A stretch of 64,000 bases of DNA, from contig NW_003314364.1 in NCBI RefSeq assembly GCF_000143415.4, positions 428,676 to 492,675 on the forward strand, in the 5' to 3' direction. This DNA comes from Selaginella moellendorffii (taxonomy: Eukaryota > Streptophyta > Lycopodiopsida > Selaginellales > Selaginellaceae). The notes below the pieces were generated by a model. The model ran no database searches, was not told where the DNA came from, and saw nothing but the letters and a program-made list of their open reading frames with translations. Position 1 is the first letter of the stretch; each line of letters begins with the position of its first letter. Shown here piece after piece: positions 34,521 through 43,319 of this stretch. A program made the translations under genes and the position numbers.

Positions 34521-37500
34521 ATGGGGCTCGTCCTGCTGCTCCTCCTGACGCTCACCGGAGTAATCCAGGCGCTGGCAGCTTACAGCGATGTGTTCCGCCA
34601 CGCTTCCGCGCCTCAATTCCACCACGGTGCCTTCCAGGACATCAGCGATAGCATCCGATTCGATGTCCATCGCTTCCTGCATTCTCGTGCCGAGGTGAGC
34701 TAGCTACGCCCTGATTCGATCGATCAGACGGGCTGATTCTCATGGCGCCAGGTCCCTTTCGAGGTCCCTCTGGAAGTAAATGTGGTGCTCCTGGGATTTA
34801 ATGGCGATGGTGGCTACCGCTACACGCTGGATGCGGTCAAGCTCAAGAATGTGCTCAACCAGAGCATTCCCCGCCACAGGCCTGCCTGCTTGGAGACTGG
34901 CCAGCGTCTCGACATTGAGCACAAGCTCTACTACAACGTCATACCGGTAAAGCTGAGCATCAAAGCTTTCCTTTTGGGCCAATTCTTCGTGTGTTACAGG
35001 CCGGCCAGATCGAACTTTTGACTGTCGAGAGCCATCTCAAGGGGGCCATGGTGGCTACCAATTCGACTGCAAGAGAGGTTGTTTTTACTGGCATCTTTGT
35101 CCTCTCAACTTATGTCTGGGGTTTAGACAGAGTTTGGCAAAGTGCTTCCGTTGTACGAGGTGGAAGCCACCAAAGTTGAGCCGCTTTTCGACCGCTTGTA
35201 CAGCTACCTGTTTGGTGTAGAACCGGATGCCAACACGAGCACGCACAAACACTTGCCGGTTGCGATTTTTATCCTTAACCTCGACAAGGTCTGGCCATTT
35301 GCTACTTATAGCTGTTGAATCCTGACATGGTTTGGCAGGTGCGTATGGACCCTCGAATTCCTGTCGACGTCAACAATGCAACACTGTCCTCGAAAATTGA
35401 AGGGCTCACACCCGAACAGCTGAGGGAACAAGAAGGTGGCTATATTTACAAGTATCGCTACAACGAAGGTGCGTCGACGCAGCTTTGGCTGAGCTCTGGA
35501 AGGTGCTAGTGCTTACTGTAGAATGCATATGTCCAGCTTACTTCTCTCTTTCAGGTATGCCGTGATTGATATTGCGGCTGGGCCTTGTGCATATGGAAAA
35601 GTGGACTCGAACGAAGGCAGTGTAGGATACAACACGGTTCCGAGGTTGCAAAGCGTCTTCTTTCCTCGAGGACGGTCTCCGATCCAAGACACAAAAGCAC
35701 ACAGTGTTTTCTCCGGCCAACTTGTTGCGCTTGTCGCATCTGCTGTTGAGTACTTGATATCACCAGATGTCAGGTGAGCATCTATTGTTACGTTACGATC
35801 GGCTAACGAGTGGTTCGAGCAGGTATGAAACAGTGGACGTTGCGCAGAGGCTTCTGGTTTCTGTCATAATCTTGAGAAACCATCAACAAAATACTCTACT
35901 TCATTCCGGGGGAAACGATACAATAGACATGGATGCAATCGAGAGAGAGGTATCTGCATCATTGAGACATGTGTTGCTCGTTCTTTACCGGACTTTTGTC
36001 AGGTCAAGAAACTGGCCGAGCCGGGGCAGGAGGTAGTTGTCGTTGGAGGAACACATAACTTGCATGACCACGAGAAGCTGGCAATTGCTGTTAGGAAAGC
36101 ATATCGCAGTTTGTCAACTCATGAGACTACGAAGGACGGACGGTATCAAGTTCGGATCAAACCTTACCTTGATGGTTCTGTTCTAAGAGAGGTACACTTG
36201 TTATCGATGTCGCAAATAATCATCTTACTGGTACAGTTTGATGCAGGAGTTCAAACTTTCTGCCGATCTTCTAGCGTCGGGGCTTCTTGAACTTGCGGAG
36301 CCGTCCCTCTCAAATAAGTTCTTCAATTACATGGTTGCTCTTTTTGAATGCAATGAAATTTTCTGAACGATTTAAGTTGCAGGAGGGGGAGCCAGATGAG
36401 GACCAGTTCAAACGCGACCCAGTGATCAAATCCTCTTCTCGACAGGATTGGAGGTACGGCAGCAAGCAAGACAAGGAAAATAAGAGAGCGGAATCCAGAT
36501 TGCAAAATCCTCCAAATGTGAAGAAAGCCTACGGAACCAGAGTTGTCCCCGTGTAAGTTTTTCTTCTCAGGGCTCCTGCACCATTCTAAAATGTATTTTT
36601 GTTGCAGATTTGTGTTGTCACTGGCTGGACTCGATGAGGAACTTCTCATGCAAGGAGAGAGTGCTGTCTGGACAAGTAACGACGCTGTTTTTGTTGTACA
36701 GCACGAAAGCGATCCCTTCAATTTAAGGTCTGCTACGTTTATCTTATATGCTCTCTTGTGACTAATAATGTGGCTATGTGGTAGCTATGTTTCGGAGACG
36801 GCGAGGATACAAGCAGTTCCAAAGAATCCTCAAAGACACATCATTGCTGGCCTGGCTGCCGTGGTGGGAGGCTTGGTGGCACCATATGAAAGAGCATCGC
36901 ATGTTCATCAGCGTCCCCTGGTAAACTGGCTCTGGGGCTCCGGTCATCATCCGTTTGGTCCCTTCTCTAACGCAGCAAAGATTAGCAGCTTACAAAGTGA
37001 CACGGCGTTGGTACGTGGTGTGGGTCTTTGTTAGATTTTCCTTAATCTGATTCTCTCAAACAGCGGAATTCGATTTATGCACGCGTGGACCAAGCTCTTC
37101 GAGCTATAAGACAATCCACAGAGGTGTGGTTGCAAAAACAGATGTTTGTTTTTCCTGACCGTGGCCTTTACCAGAGCATCCAATCATTCACAAATGAGTT
37201 CCTGAAAACTCCGCTTGGAGAGCCTGTGAAGGGTAAGAAGCCACAGTCTGTTGCGGGACTGTGGCTCGACAAATTCTACAAGAAGACTACGAACCTTCCC
37301 ATGCCAATTCCGCACGAGCTGGTCCAGCAACTGGAAACTTACCTGGATGTAAGATCGTCTCTCTATCTTGTGTTGGCTGTTGGTAACTGTTTGTGGACTC
37401 AGGAACTGGAGACGCAGCTGGTGGAAGTGTCGTCTCGTTTGTACAATCATGAACTGCTGGAGGCACATGAAAACTCCACACACCTGCTGCAATACACGAC

Positions 37501-37915
37501 ATTTGCCAAAGCGTAAGTGGATTCAGAAAGGAACCTCGCATTGTGCTGATTGGTTTCCCATGCTGCAGCTATGTGGAGCATGTCCTGGAAACGGAGAGAG
37601 ACCGGATGAGGTGCTGTCATGTGGAGCATTCGATACCAGTCCAGAGCTCCCAGGCCCTGATTTACGGGGTGATATTGCTTACGGGCTTTGTCATATATTT
37701 CCTCGTCATTTCACTTTCAGGTGACAAATGGTAAAGCAAACGAAAAGCTTTTGAGGAACACAATTTTGGCACCTGTGAAATAATAGAAACACCTAACGTC
37801 TTCGATCGTCAGCAAGCACCTTATCTCCTACATCAGAGTGTCGTCCAGGCATGCACAAAACTTGAGCAACGTTCACAAAGGTGACAACGACCGTTATGGC
37901 AGCGAGATGTTGTGA
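34521..37915 (+). CDS. Type I membrane protein, plant At5g58100/At3g28720-like family
   Basis: 16 exons (34521-34694, 34752-34946, 35000-35077, 35127-35288, 35339-35502, 35555-35773, 35823-35949, 36003-36191, 36247-36333, 36383-36552, 36608-36727, 36785-37010, 37064-37348, 37403-37512, 37569-37730, 37813-37915) sum to 2571 bases, 856 residues. There is an N-terminal signal peptide (MGLVLLLLLTLTG), a long lumenal/extracellular part and one transmembrane helix near the C-terminus (after VQSSQALIYG), then a basic tail. Conserved stretches include GPCAYGKV, VFFPRGR, NWLWGSGHHPFGPFSN and TPLGEPVKGKK. The family is conserved in land plants; I recall a pollen-wall link for At5g58100 but cannot confirm it. 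If exon 15 is not spliced at 37730, the frame stops at 37734. The GTAAAG donor and in-frame basic tail favour exon 16. Confidence 0.82.
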
Positions 37916-38043
37916 ACCTTTGATGATTGGGTGGTGCTTGCTCAGGACTGCTTACGAAGGGCTCAGCAAGCAGTCGGAGCTGAAAGGCTTGGGGACTCTT
38001 CTTAGCCAAATCTATATAGTTTTTTTAACGATTCCAGATAACT

Positions 38044-38215
38044 ATGAACACTGGGTTGGAGAACTCGTCTTCCATGTCGAGTGCCGAGCTCGTGACGAGA
38101 TTACTATGGCCTTTTGTGTGTACGTATGACCTGGGTGCCCTCTCTGTCCGCATTGAAACAAATGGCTGGGGAAGAACTGCTCAGCTCGTTTGCGTCGAGC
38201 CTGGATCTAGTCTTT
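38044..38215 (+). pseudogene. Relic of ArfGAP exons 6-7
   Basis: Matches ArfGAP exon 6, part of intron 6 (TGACCTGGGTG) and exon 7, in order, on the opposite strand to the intact gene. Exon 6 has lost an internal stretch of about 57 bp and exon 7 has small deletions. The presence of intron sequence shows a DNA-level duplication and not a retrocopy. It lies antisense to the last codons of the PPR gene. Confidence 0.85.
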
Positions 38216-39699
38216 GGGGGCTCAAGCGACGAAACAAACAACCTGTTGATCGAGTCCCGCTGCTTCAGCTTCTCCTGTTCTACAGCCATGACGTCGGCCT
38301 TGTCCGTGAGGCCCTGAGAGCGGTAGGCCTGGATGAGGATGTTGTAGGTGAGGTGGTCGGGCTTGCATCCCTGCTCCTGCATGGCGGCGAAGTAGCGGTC
38401 GATGCTGCTGATGTCGGAGGCCCTCCTGTAGGCGTCGAGCACCGAGTTGTAGAGCGCGGTGTCGGGCTGGACCTTGTGCATGCTCATCTGCTCCAGCAGC
38501 CTGGGGAGCTTGCGCTGCATGCCAAACTTGCCGTAGAAGTTGATGAGCGTGCAGTAGGTGACGGAGTCGGGCCGGACGCCCCCACACTTCATGCTGGTGA
38601 AGGTCTTGAGCATCTGCGTCTTGCGGCCGGCACGGCCATAGGCGTTGATGAGGATGTTGTAGGTGACGGCGTCAACCTGGTAGTGGTACCTGTGGATGTA
38701 GCGCACAACCGCGTGCATCTTGTCAAACATCTCGGCCTTGGCGTAGGCGGCCATGAGCGAGTGGAGCGTGAGCGAGTCGGGGCCGTCGCTGGGCGTGGTC
38801 AGCCTCTGGAACCACTCCTCCATCCGCCGGATGTCGCCGCGGTTGCCAAAGCCTTTGACGATGGCATTGCGGCTCCAGTGGTCGGGCCTGCACGAGGGCG
38901 AGGGCGACTGGAGCATCTGGAGCGCCAGGTCGTGGAGCTTGTCGAGGGAGCCGGACTTGGCATAGGCGTCGAGGATGATGTTGTAGGTGACGCGGTTGGG
39001 CTGGATGCCTCGGGCGGTCATGTCGGCCAGGAGGTCCGAGGCACGGCTCAGCTGGCCGCAGTCGCAGCACGACTTGATGAGGAGGCTGTAGGTGAAGACG
39101 TCAGGCGAGCAGTGCGGGGTGGCGTTCATGGCTTGGAGCACTTCCATGGCGGTGCTCATCAGGTTGCTGCGCGTGTAGGCGGACATGAGGGCCGTGAATG
39201 CCTCCCGGCTGGGGCCGCAGCCGTCGGCGAGCATGGTCTGGAAGAGGGAGGCGGCCTCGTCCGGCCGCTTGCATTTGCCCAGCATCTCCAGCAGGCGGAT
39301 GTAGGTGCCGGCGTATGGCTGGTACCACTGCTGCGAGCGGAGGAGCTCAAACACTTTGAGCGCCGCCTCCCACTGGCCCCGCTGGATCCTGTCCGACAGT
39401 ATGTCGAGCAGCGAGCTGGGCAGCAGCTTGCTCGCCTTTCTGGCCATACTCTTGCGCAAGCTCGCCTCCTCGGACGCCATGACCCGGTTTGCCACCGTCA
39501 TGGCCTCCCTGGCCGACCGCTTGTCCTGCCTCGTCTCCCGCCATTGCAAGCGGCTGGGCCGCACGCTCCTGCTGCTTCCGCCGCTGCTATCGCTGCTGCT
39601 GCTGCTGCCGCATTGGACACACATCCTCGTCCATCGCCCATTGCCAAGTGCAGCAGCGAGGTGCCAAGAGGCCGGCCATGGCTCCCGCAGATGAAACAT
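38104..39699 (-). CDS. P-class pentatricopeptide repeat protein
   Basis: Single-exon frame of 531 residues, as is common for plant PPR genes. About nine or ten tandem 35-residue PPR motifs fill residues ~85-480, with typical openings such as VTYNIILDAYAKSG, VTYNILINAYGRAG and LTYNILIQAYRSQG. There is no E, DYW or SMR domain. The family binds organellar RNA and acts in its processing, stability or translation; the target is unknown. The Ser/Arg-rich N-terminus may be a transit peptide, though inner Met codons (MTVAN...) are possible starts. The start lies only 7 bases after the VPS26 stop on the same strand. The last ~35 residues (from [10 protein letters not shown]) are encoded by the antisense strand of an ArfGAP exon relic, so this tail is probably newly acquired. 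Confidence 0.9.
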   Translation of the reverse strand: MFHLREPWPASWHLAAALGNGRWTRMCVQCGSSSSSDSSGGSSRSVRPSRLQWRETRQDKRSAREAMTVANRVMASEEASLRKSMARKASKLLPSSLLDILSDRIQRGQWEAALKVFELLRSQQWYQPYAGTYIRLLEMLGKCKRPDEAASLFQTMLADGCGPSREAFTALMSAYTRSNLMSTAMEVLQAMNATPHCSPDVFTYSLLIKSCCDCGQLSRASDLLADMTARGIQPNRVTYNIILDAYAKSGSLDKLHDLALQMLQSPSPSCRPDHWSRNAIVKGFGNRGDIRRMEEWFQRLTTPSDGPDSLTLHSLMAAYAKAEMFDKMHAVVRYIHRYHYQVDAVTYNILINAYGRAGRKTQMLKTFTSMKCGGVRPDSVTYCTLINFYGKFGMQRKLPRLLEQMSMHKVQPDTALYNSVLDAYRRASDISSIDRYFAAMQEQGCKPDHLTYNILIQAYRSQGLTDKADVMAVEQEKLKQRDSINRLFVSSLEPPKTRSRLDANELSSSSPAICFNADREGTQVIRTHKRP

Positions 39700-39706
39700 A
39701 CATTAC

Positions 39707-41246
39707 CTAGCTATATAGCATATGGCAGCAGAAAAGCAAGTACTTACGTGGCCCGGAAGAGGAGCATCTCCTGCTGCTTGAAGTATCTCCTCTCCTCTTG
39801 GTCCACTAGCACCAGGTTGAGGTAGTACCTCACACTGAACTTGTTGTTGATGTTGCGGTACGTGGGCGTCAGATCGTAGGGGCTGAGGAAGAGGCGGACC
39901 GGGATGGATTCACCTGCGCAGCGCAGCGGATGCATGTCATTTGTCGTGCGAGTGAGAGTGAATGGAGTTACCCCGGACTGGTGCCCCGTCCATGATCTCG
40001 TACTTGGCCAGCGTCTCGCTCTCGTTCAGAGTGTTGGGCCCGGAGCCGGTTGACTCTCTACGCCGGATCTCCAGTTCCATGTGCTTGATCTTGATGCGCA
40101 CCAGCAAAAAGTAAATCTTCCCAATTATCACGTCCTTGAGATGGTACCTGCGAGCGATGTCAACGTAGTCAACTCCCAGCACACAATAGGTAGAGAAACA
40201 CTGGTACTTGCTCTTGGTGTACTCAAACTCAATGTGCAAGCAGTCCTCGATGCCCACCTCCATCTGTGCTTTGCAAACCAGCTTACTTCAGGCTCCAAGA
40301 GAGTGAGTGACAGGGGCAGACATACCTTGATGCTGGTGTTGATCTCTGGATGGGGATTGAAGTTGCGGACCTTCAAAACAACAAAGCTTTTCATCATGGC
40401 ACTCTGTGAAACACAAACGAATGTGCTTACCCAGAACTCCTTGTGCTCCACAATGTTGGCCGCAACATAGCTCCTGCTCACTGTGACCTTGAGCACATAG
40501 CTGCAAGGCAACAACCAAGGTGTCAAGGACAGTGGGGGCCGGGGGCAGCTTTCCTACCGGAGCCTAACGTTGACACCGTTGTAGGATTCATACTGCATCT
40601 CCACGGTGGAGAACTCAAACGGATAGATCTTGCGGTCGTGGATCACTCCTGGCACGTCCAGTTCCCTGACTTTTGCCAGTGCTCACGGATGAGATGGTAA
40701 GAAGCCAAGCTAGTAGTAGTAGAGAACAGGTTACCAAGAGATGTGAAATCGTAAAAGTGGCCACGGTCCACGTACAGCTCTGCCAAAGAAGAGGATAATC
40801 CATTTCATTTCGCCAGGGTGCAGGGTGTCAAGTGTAATGCCTCACCTATCTGACCCAGGAGCTCGATCTTGACGCCCTGGTGCTCGATCCGCTTCCCCGG
40901 GAGGGGGTCGATCCTCACCTGTGACAGGCACTATTAGCAACGAATGCGGCTCCAAGCGATCAACCAAACCTGGCCGGCGACGCTGTCCTGGCTCCGGAAC
41001 AATGGCACGGACGCCATTTGCCCATTCTCCTTCTTGAGGGTAACCTGGGAATTCGTGATCCACGTGATTGATTGGCGGATCGATCTTGAGAGCTTTGGAT
41101 CGACTTACATGCTTGCGCGTGTCCTCGTCCGCGAGCTCGATGGAGACGCTGGCCAGCGGGCTGAAGGCTCCCACAAGGAAGTTCTGCGCGCGCACCAAAT
41201 CTTGTGTCACAACAGTTAAAAAGCGAGATCGAGCAAGTGTTACCAT
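39707..41246 (-). CDS. VPS26: Retromer core subunit VPS26
   Basis: Arrestin-like subunit of the retromer, which with VPS35 and VPS29 recycles receptors from endosomes. Twelve exons (41246-41244, 41183-41109, 41044-40970, 40918-40846, 40779-40735, 40669-40558, 40500-40431, 40370-40326, 40263-40208, 40147-39972, 39913-39748, 39710-39707) give 900 bases, 299 residues. Highly conserved blocks: [53 protein letters not shown] and [20 protein letters not shown]. The first coding exon is only the ATG, which abuts a GTAACA donor, and the last holds one base plus the TAG stop. All splice phases join cleanly. The C-terminus stops soon after the FKQQE block, shorter than in seed plants. Head to head with the WRKY gene. 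Confidence 0.95.
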
Positions 41247-41271
41247 TGGCCGCGGCCCAACTCCTCACTCT

Positions 41272-41407
41272 TTCTTGTGAATGGCCCCCGACGGAATGGT
41301 CCCCGACGTGTGATGGACGAGACTCGAACCCGCGACGTGTGCTCGCTGGTCAATTCCAACACGTCAGCATTTTGTTGACGATGGGCGGCCCAGGCCATTG
41401 ACGAGAA
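41272..41407 (-). repeat. Possible MITE or tRNA-derived relic
   Basis: Ends are imperfect inverted repeats (GTGAATGGCC at 41277-41286, GGCCATTGAC at 41393-41402). Inside, the minus strand carries GGTTCGAGTCT (41320-41330), close to the Pol III B box and tRNA T loop, but no full cloverleaf could be drawn. No target duplication was found. Confidence 0.3.
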
Positions 41408-41470
41408 GCAAGAGGAAAGAGAGAGAGAGAGAGAGAAAGAGAAAGAGGGAGCGAGAGAGAGGAGGGAGGG
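41405..41470 (+). repeat. GA-rich microsatellite-like tract
   Basis: AGAGGAAAGAGAGAGAGAGA and similar purine sequence upstream of the WRKY start codon. GA tracts are frequent in plant 5' UTRs and can bind BBR/BPC factors by family knowledge; function here is inferred. Confidence 0.7.
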
Positions 41471-41589
41471 AGCAATTCATCCGCAGTGGGAAGTGGCCGC
41501 GAGGAAGGTAACTAATAAATAAGCTCAGGCCCCCCGGGAAGAGGGAGGAAGGAGGTGAGGAGATAGCAGTACCCTAGGGAGCGCCCAGG

Positions 41590-43170
41590 ATGGAACGAGG
41601 AGAAGGGAGCGGGCGCGGTGGTCTCGTCGTGTCAAAGCCGGTCAGACCTCACCTGGCAGTCCTGCCGCCCCGGCCCTCCATGGAAGCGCTCTTGCGGAGC
41701 AGCGATTTGAGCCGCAGCCCCATGGGCGTGGTGGCCAATTTCCTAGCTGAGCAGGACCCCGACTCCAGCTCCATTTCCTTCACCAGCCTCCTGCAAGGGG
41801 CGCTCGCCTCGCCATCGCCCAAGATCCTCTCGCGCTTCAAGTCGTCGCCACTCGACTCGCCGCTGCTGCTCTCTTCTTCGGCGCTGGTAAGCCTGTCTTT
41901 GTTTTCGTTTCTCGTGCTGCCGCGCTAGCCTAGCCTTGCATTAACCCAAACACTGCGTGGTGCCTCAGGCAGAGCCATCTCCTACCACGGGTTTCCATGT
42001 CGTCAATCCCTTGGCATGGCATCCTCCGCCGTCTCCACTGCCGCTGGTATGCTGTTGCTCTTCTCCAGGGAAATCTACTAATGCCCTACTTGTTTCCAGT
42101 CTCCTTTGGGAGGGGTGTCTCACGGCCAACTTCTGGCACAAGTCCAGTCGCACGCCCAAGTGTTGCAGCAGCAGCAGCAGCAGCAGAAGCCAGCGGACAG
42201 CAACAAGCAGGAGGAGGATGACGAGCACGGGGAGCAGCAAGACGAGGACACGAGCGTTGCTCTGGTGCCTGCTGCGCCTGCGGTGACAAGAGCAAGCGCA
42301 AGCGCATCAACACCCGCTCCAGAGCACGACGGCTACAACTGGCGCAAGTATGGGCAGAAGCAGGTCAAGGGGTGTGACAATCCGCGGAGCTACTACCGCT
42401 GCACGCATCCGGACTGCTCCGCCAAGAAGCTGGTGGAGCGCTCCGTGTCTGGAGAAACGACGCAGATTGTGTACAAAGGCGACCACAGCCACTCCAAGCC
42501 GCAGATGATCCGGAGGCTGGCGGTGACCCGCGTGCAACCGGACGACGGCAGCAAGAGAACTCTGGTGCTTGTGCCTGGCGGCGCCACCCCCACGCCTGCC
42601 CAGCGCCATGCCAGCAACAGCAACAGCAGCGACGTGGAGGAGGAGGAGGAGGAGCAAGAGGCGGAGGACGGGGAGGAACCGGATGCCAAGCGCAGGTAAC
42701 AAAGAACGGATCTTTGAGACAAGCTTGAGACACTTGACTCACATGCTGCTTGTGCAGGAGACGGGACGGGATGAATGCCTCGAGCAGAAGCAGCGGCAGC
42801 GGCAGCCGCGAGGCACCCGTTGTGGTGCACACCAACAGCGAAGTGGACGTGCTCGACGACGGCTACCGCTGGAGAAAATACGGGCAGAAGGTTGTCAAAG
42901 GCAATCCCAACCCAAGGTGAGCTCGTTTCTCGCCAGGAGATTTTGGTTTTGATTGGTTTAAACTCTCGCCGTGTGTCCAGGAGCTACTACAGGTGCACAA
43001 ACCCGGGGTGCCCCGTGAGGAAGCATGTGGAGAGAGCAGCGGACGATCCAAAGGCAGTCATCACCTCGTACGAAGGCAAGCACGACCACGACACACCCGC
43101 TGCCAGGGGCGGCGCCGCTTCCACGTCCACCACTAGCACAAAGCTCCTCCCTGCTCCTCTCTCCGCCTAG
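41590..43170 (+). CDS. Group I WRKY transcription factor (two WRKY domains)
   Basis: Five exons (41590-41886, 41969-42046, 42100-42695, 42758-42916, 42981-43170) give 439 residues. Both domains have the intact WRKYGQK core: the N-terminal one in exon 3 ([13 protein letters not shown]) and the C-terminal one split across exons 4 and 5 ([18 protein letters not shown] / [10 protein letters not shown]). Each is followed by a C2H2-type zinc finger (C-x4-C...H-x-H). The intron after the codon for Arg in NPNPR is the conserved intron of C-terminal WRKY domains. Between the domains is an acidic linker rich in Glu/Asp, and before the first a poly-Gln stretch. The factor binds W-boxes (TTGAC) in the nucleus, typically in stress and defence regulation. 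An SP-rich N-terminus around [10 protein letters not shown] may be a MAPK target, by analogy. Confidence 0.95.
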
Positions 43171-43235
43171 AGTATACGCTTAGACTAACCACAAAAAAAT
43201 GCAACCTAACTCTGGGGGGAAGACAATGCAATGTT

Positions 43236-43319
43236 TATATAAAGTGAAAACCCTAAACCTGGGCCCTGGGTTTTAAAATCCCAGCGCGGGGGAAGGAGGG
43301 CTATAGCCTAGGGCGAGCT
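43236..43319 (+). promoter_or_regulatory. ATM promoter elements: TATA box, telo-box, site II
   Basis: In the 149-base gap after the WRKY stop: TATATAA at 43236-43242, AAACCCTAA (telo-box) at 43248-43256 and TGGGCC (site II core) at 43260-43265. Telo-box with site II is a known combination in plant promoters active in dividing cells. Confidence 0.6.

Larger units (their letters stand above)
41247..41589. promoter_or_regulatory. Bidirectional promoter region, VPS26 / WRKY
   Basis: 343 bases between two divergent start codons. It holds a B-box-like inverted-repeat segment (41272-41407) and a purine tract (41405-41470) of GA repeats, likely in the WRKY 5' UTR. No clear TATA box was seen. Confidence 0.55.

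Noticed and set aside
37721-37734. Stop of the At5g58100-like protein right after the membrane helix
   Set aside because: A good GTAAAG donor at 37731 joins in phase to an exon at 37813-37915 encoding a basic cytosolic tail, which fits a type I membrane protein better. Kept as the alternative.
38044-39825. 593-codon frame on the plus strand
   Set aside because: It is antisense to the PPR gene; GC-rich codon bias of the PPR gene keeps the opposite strand open. The PPR repeats on the minus strand are unmistakable.
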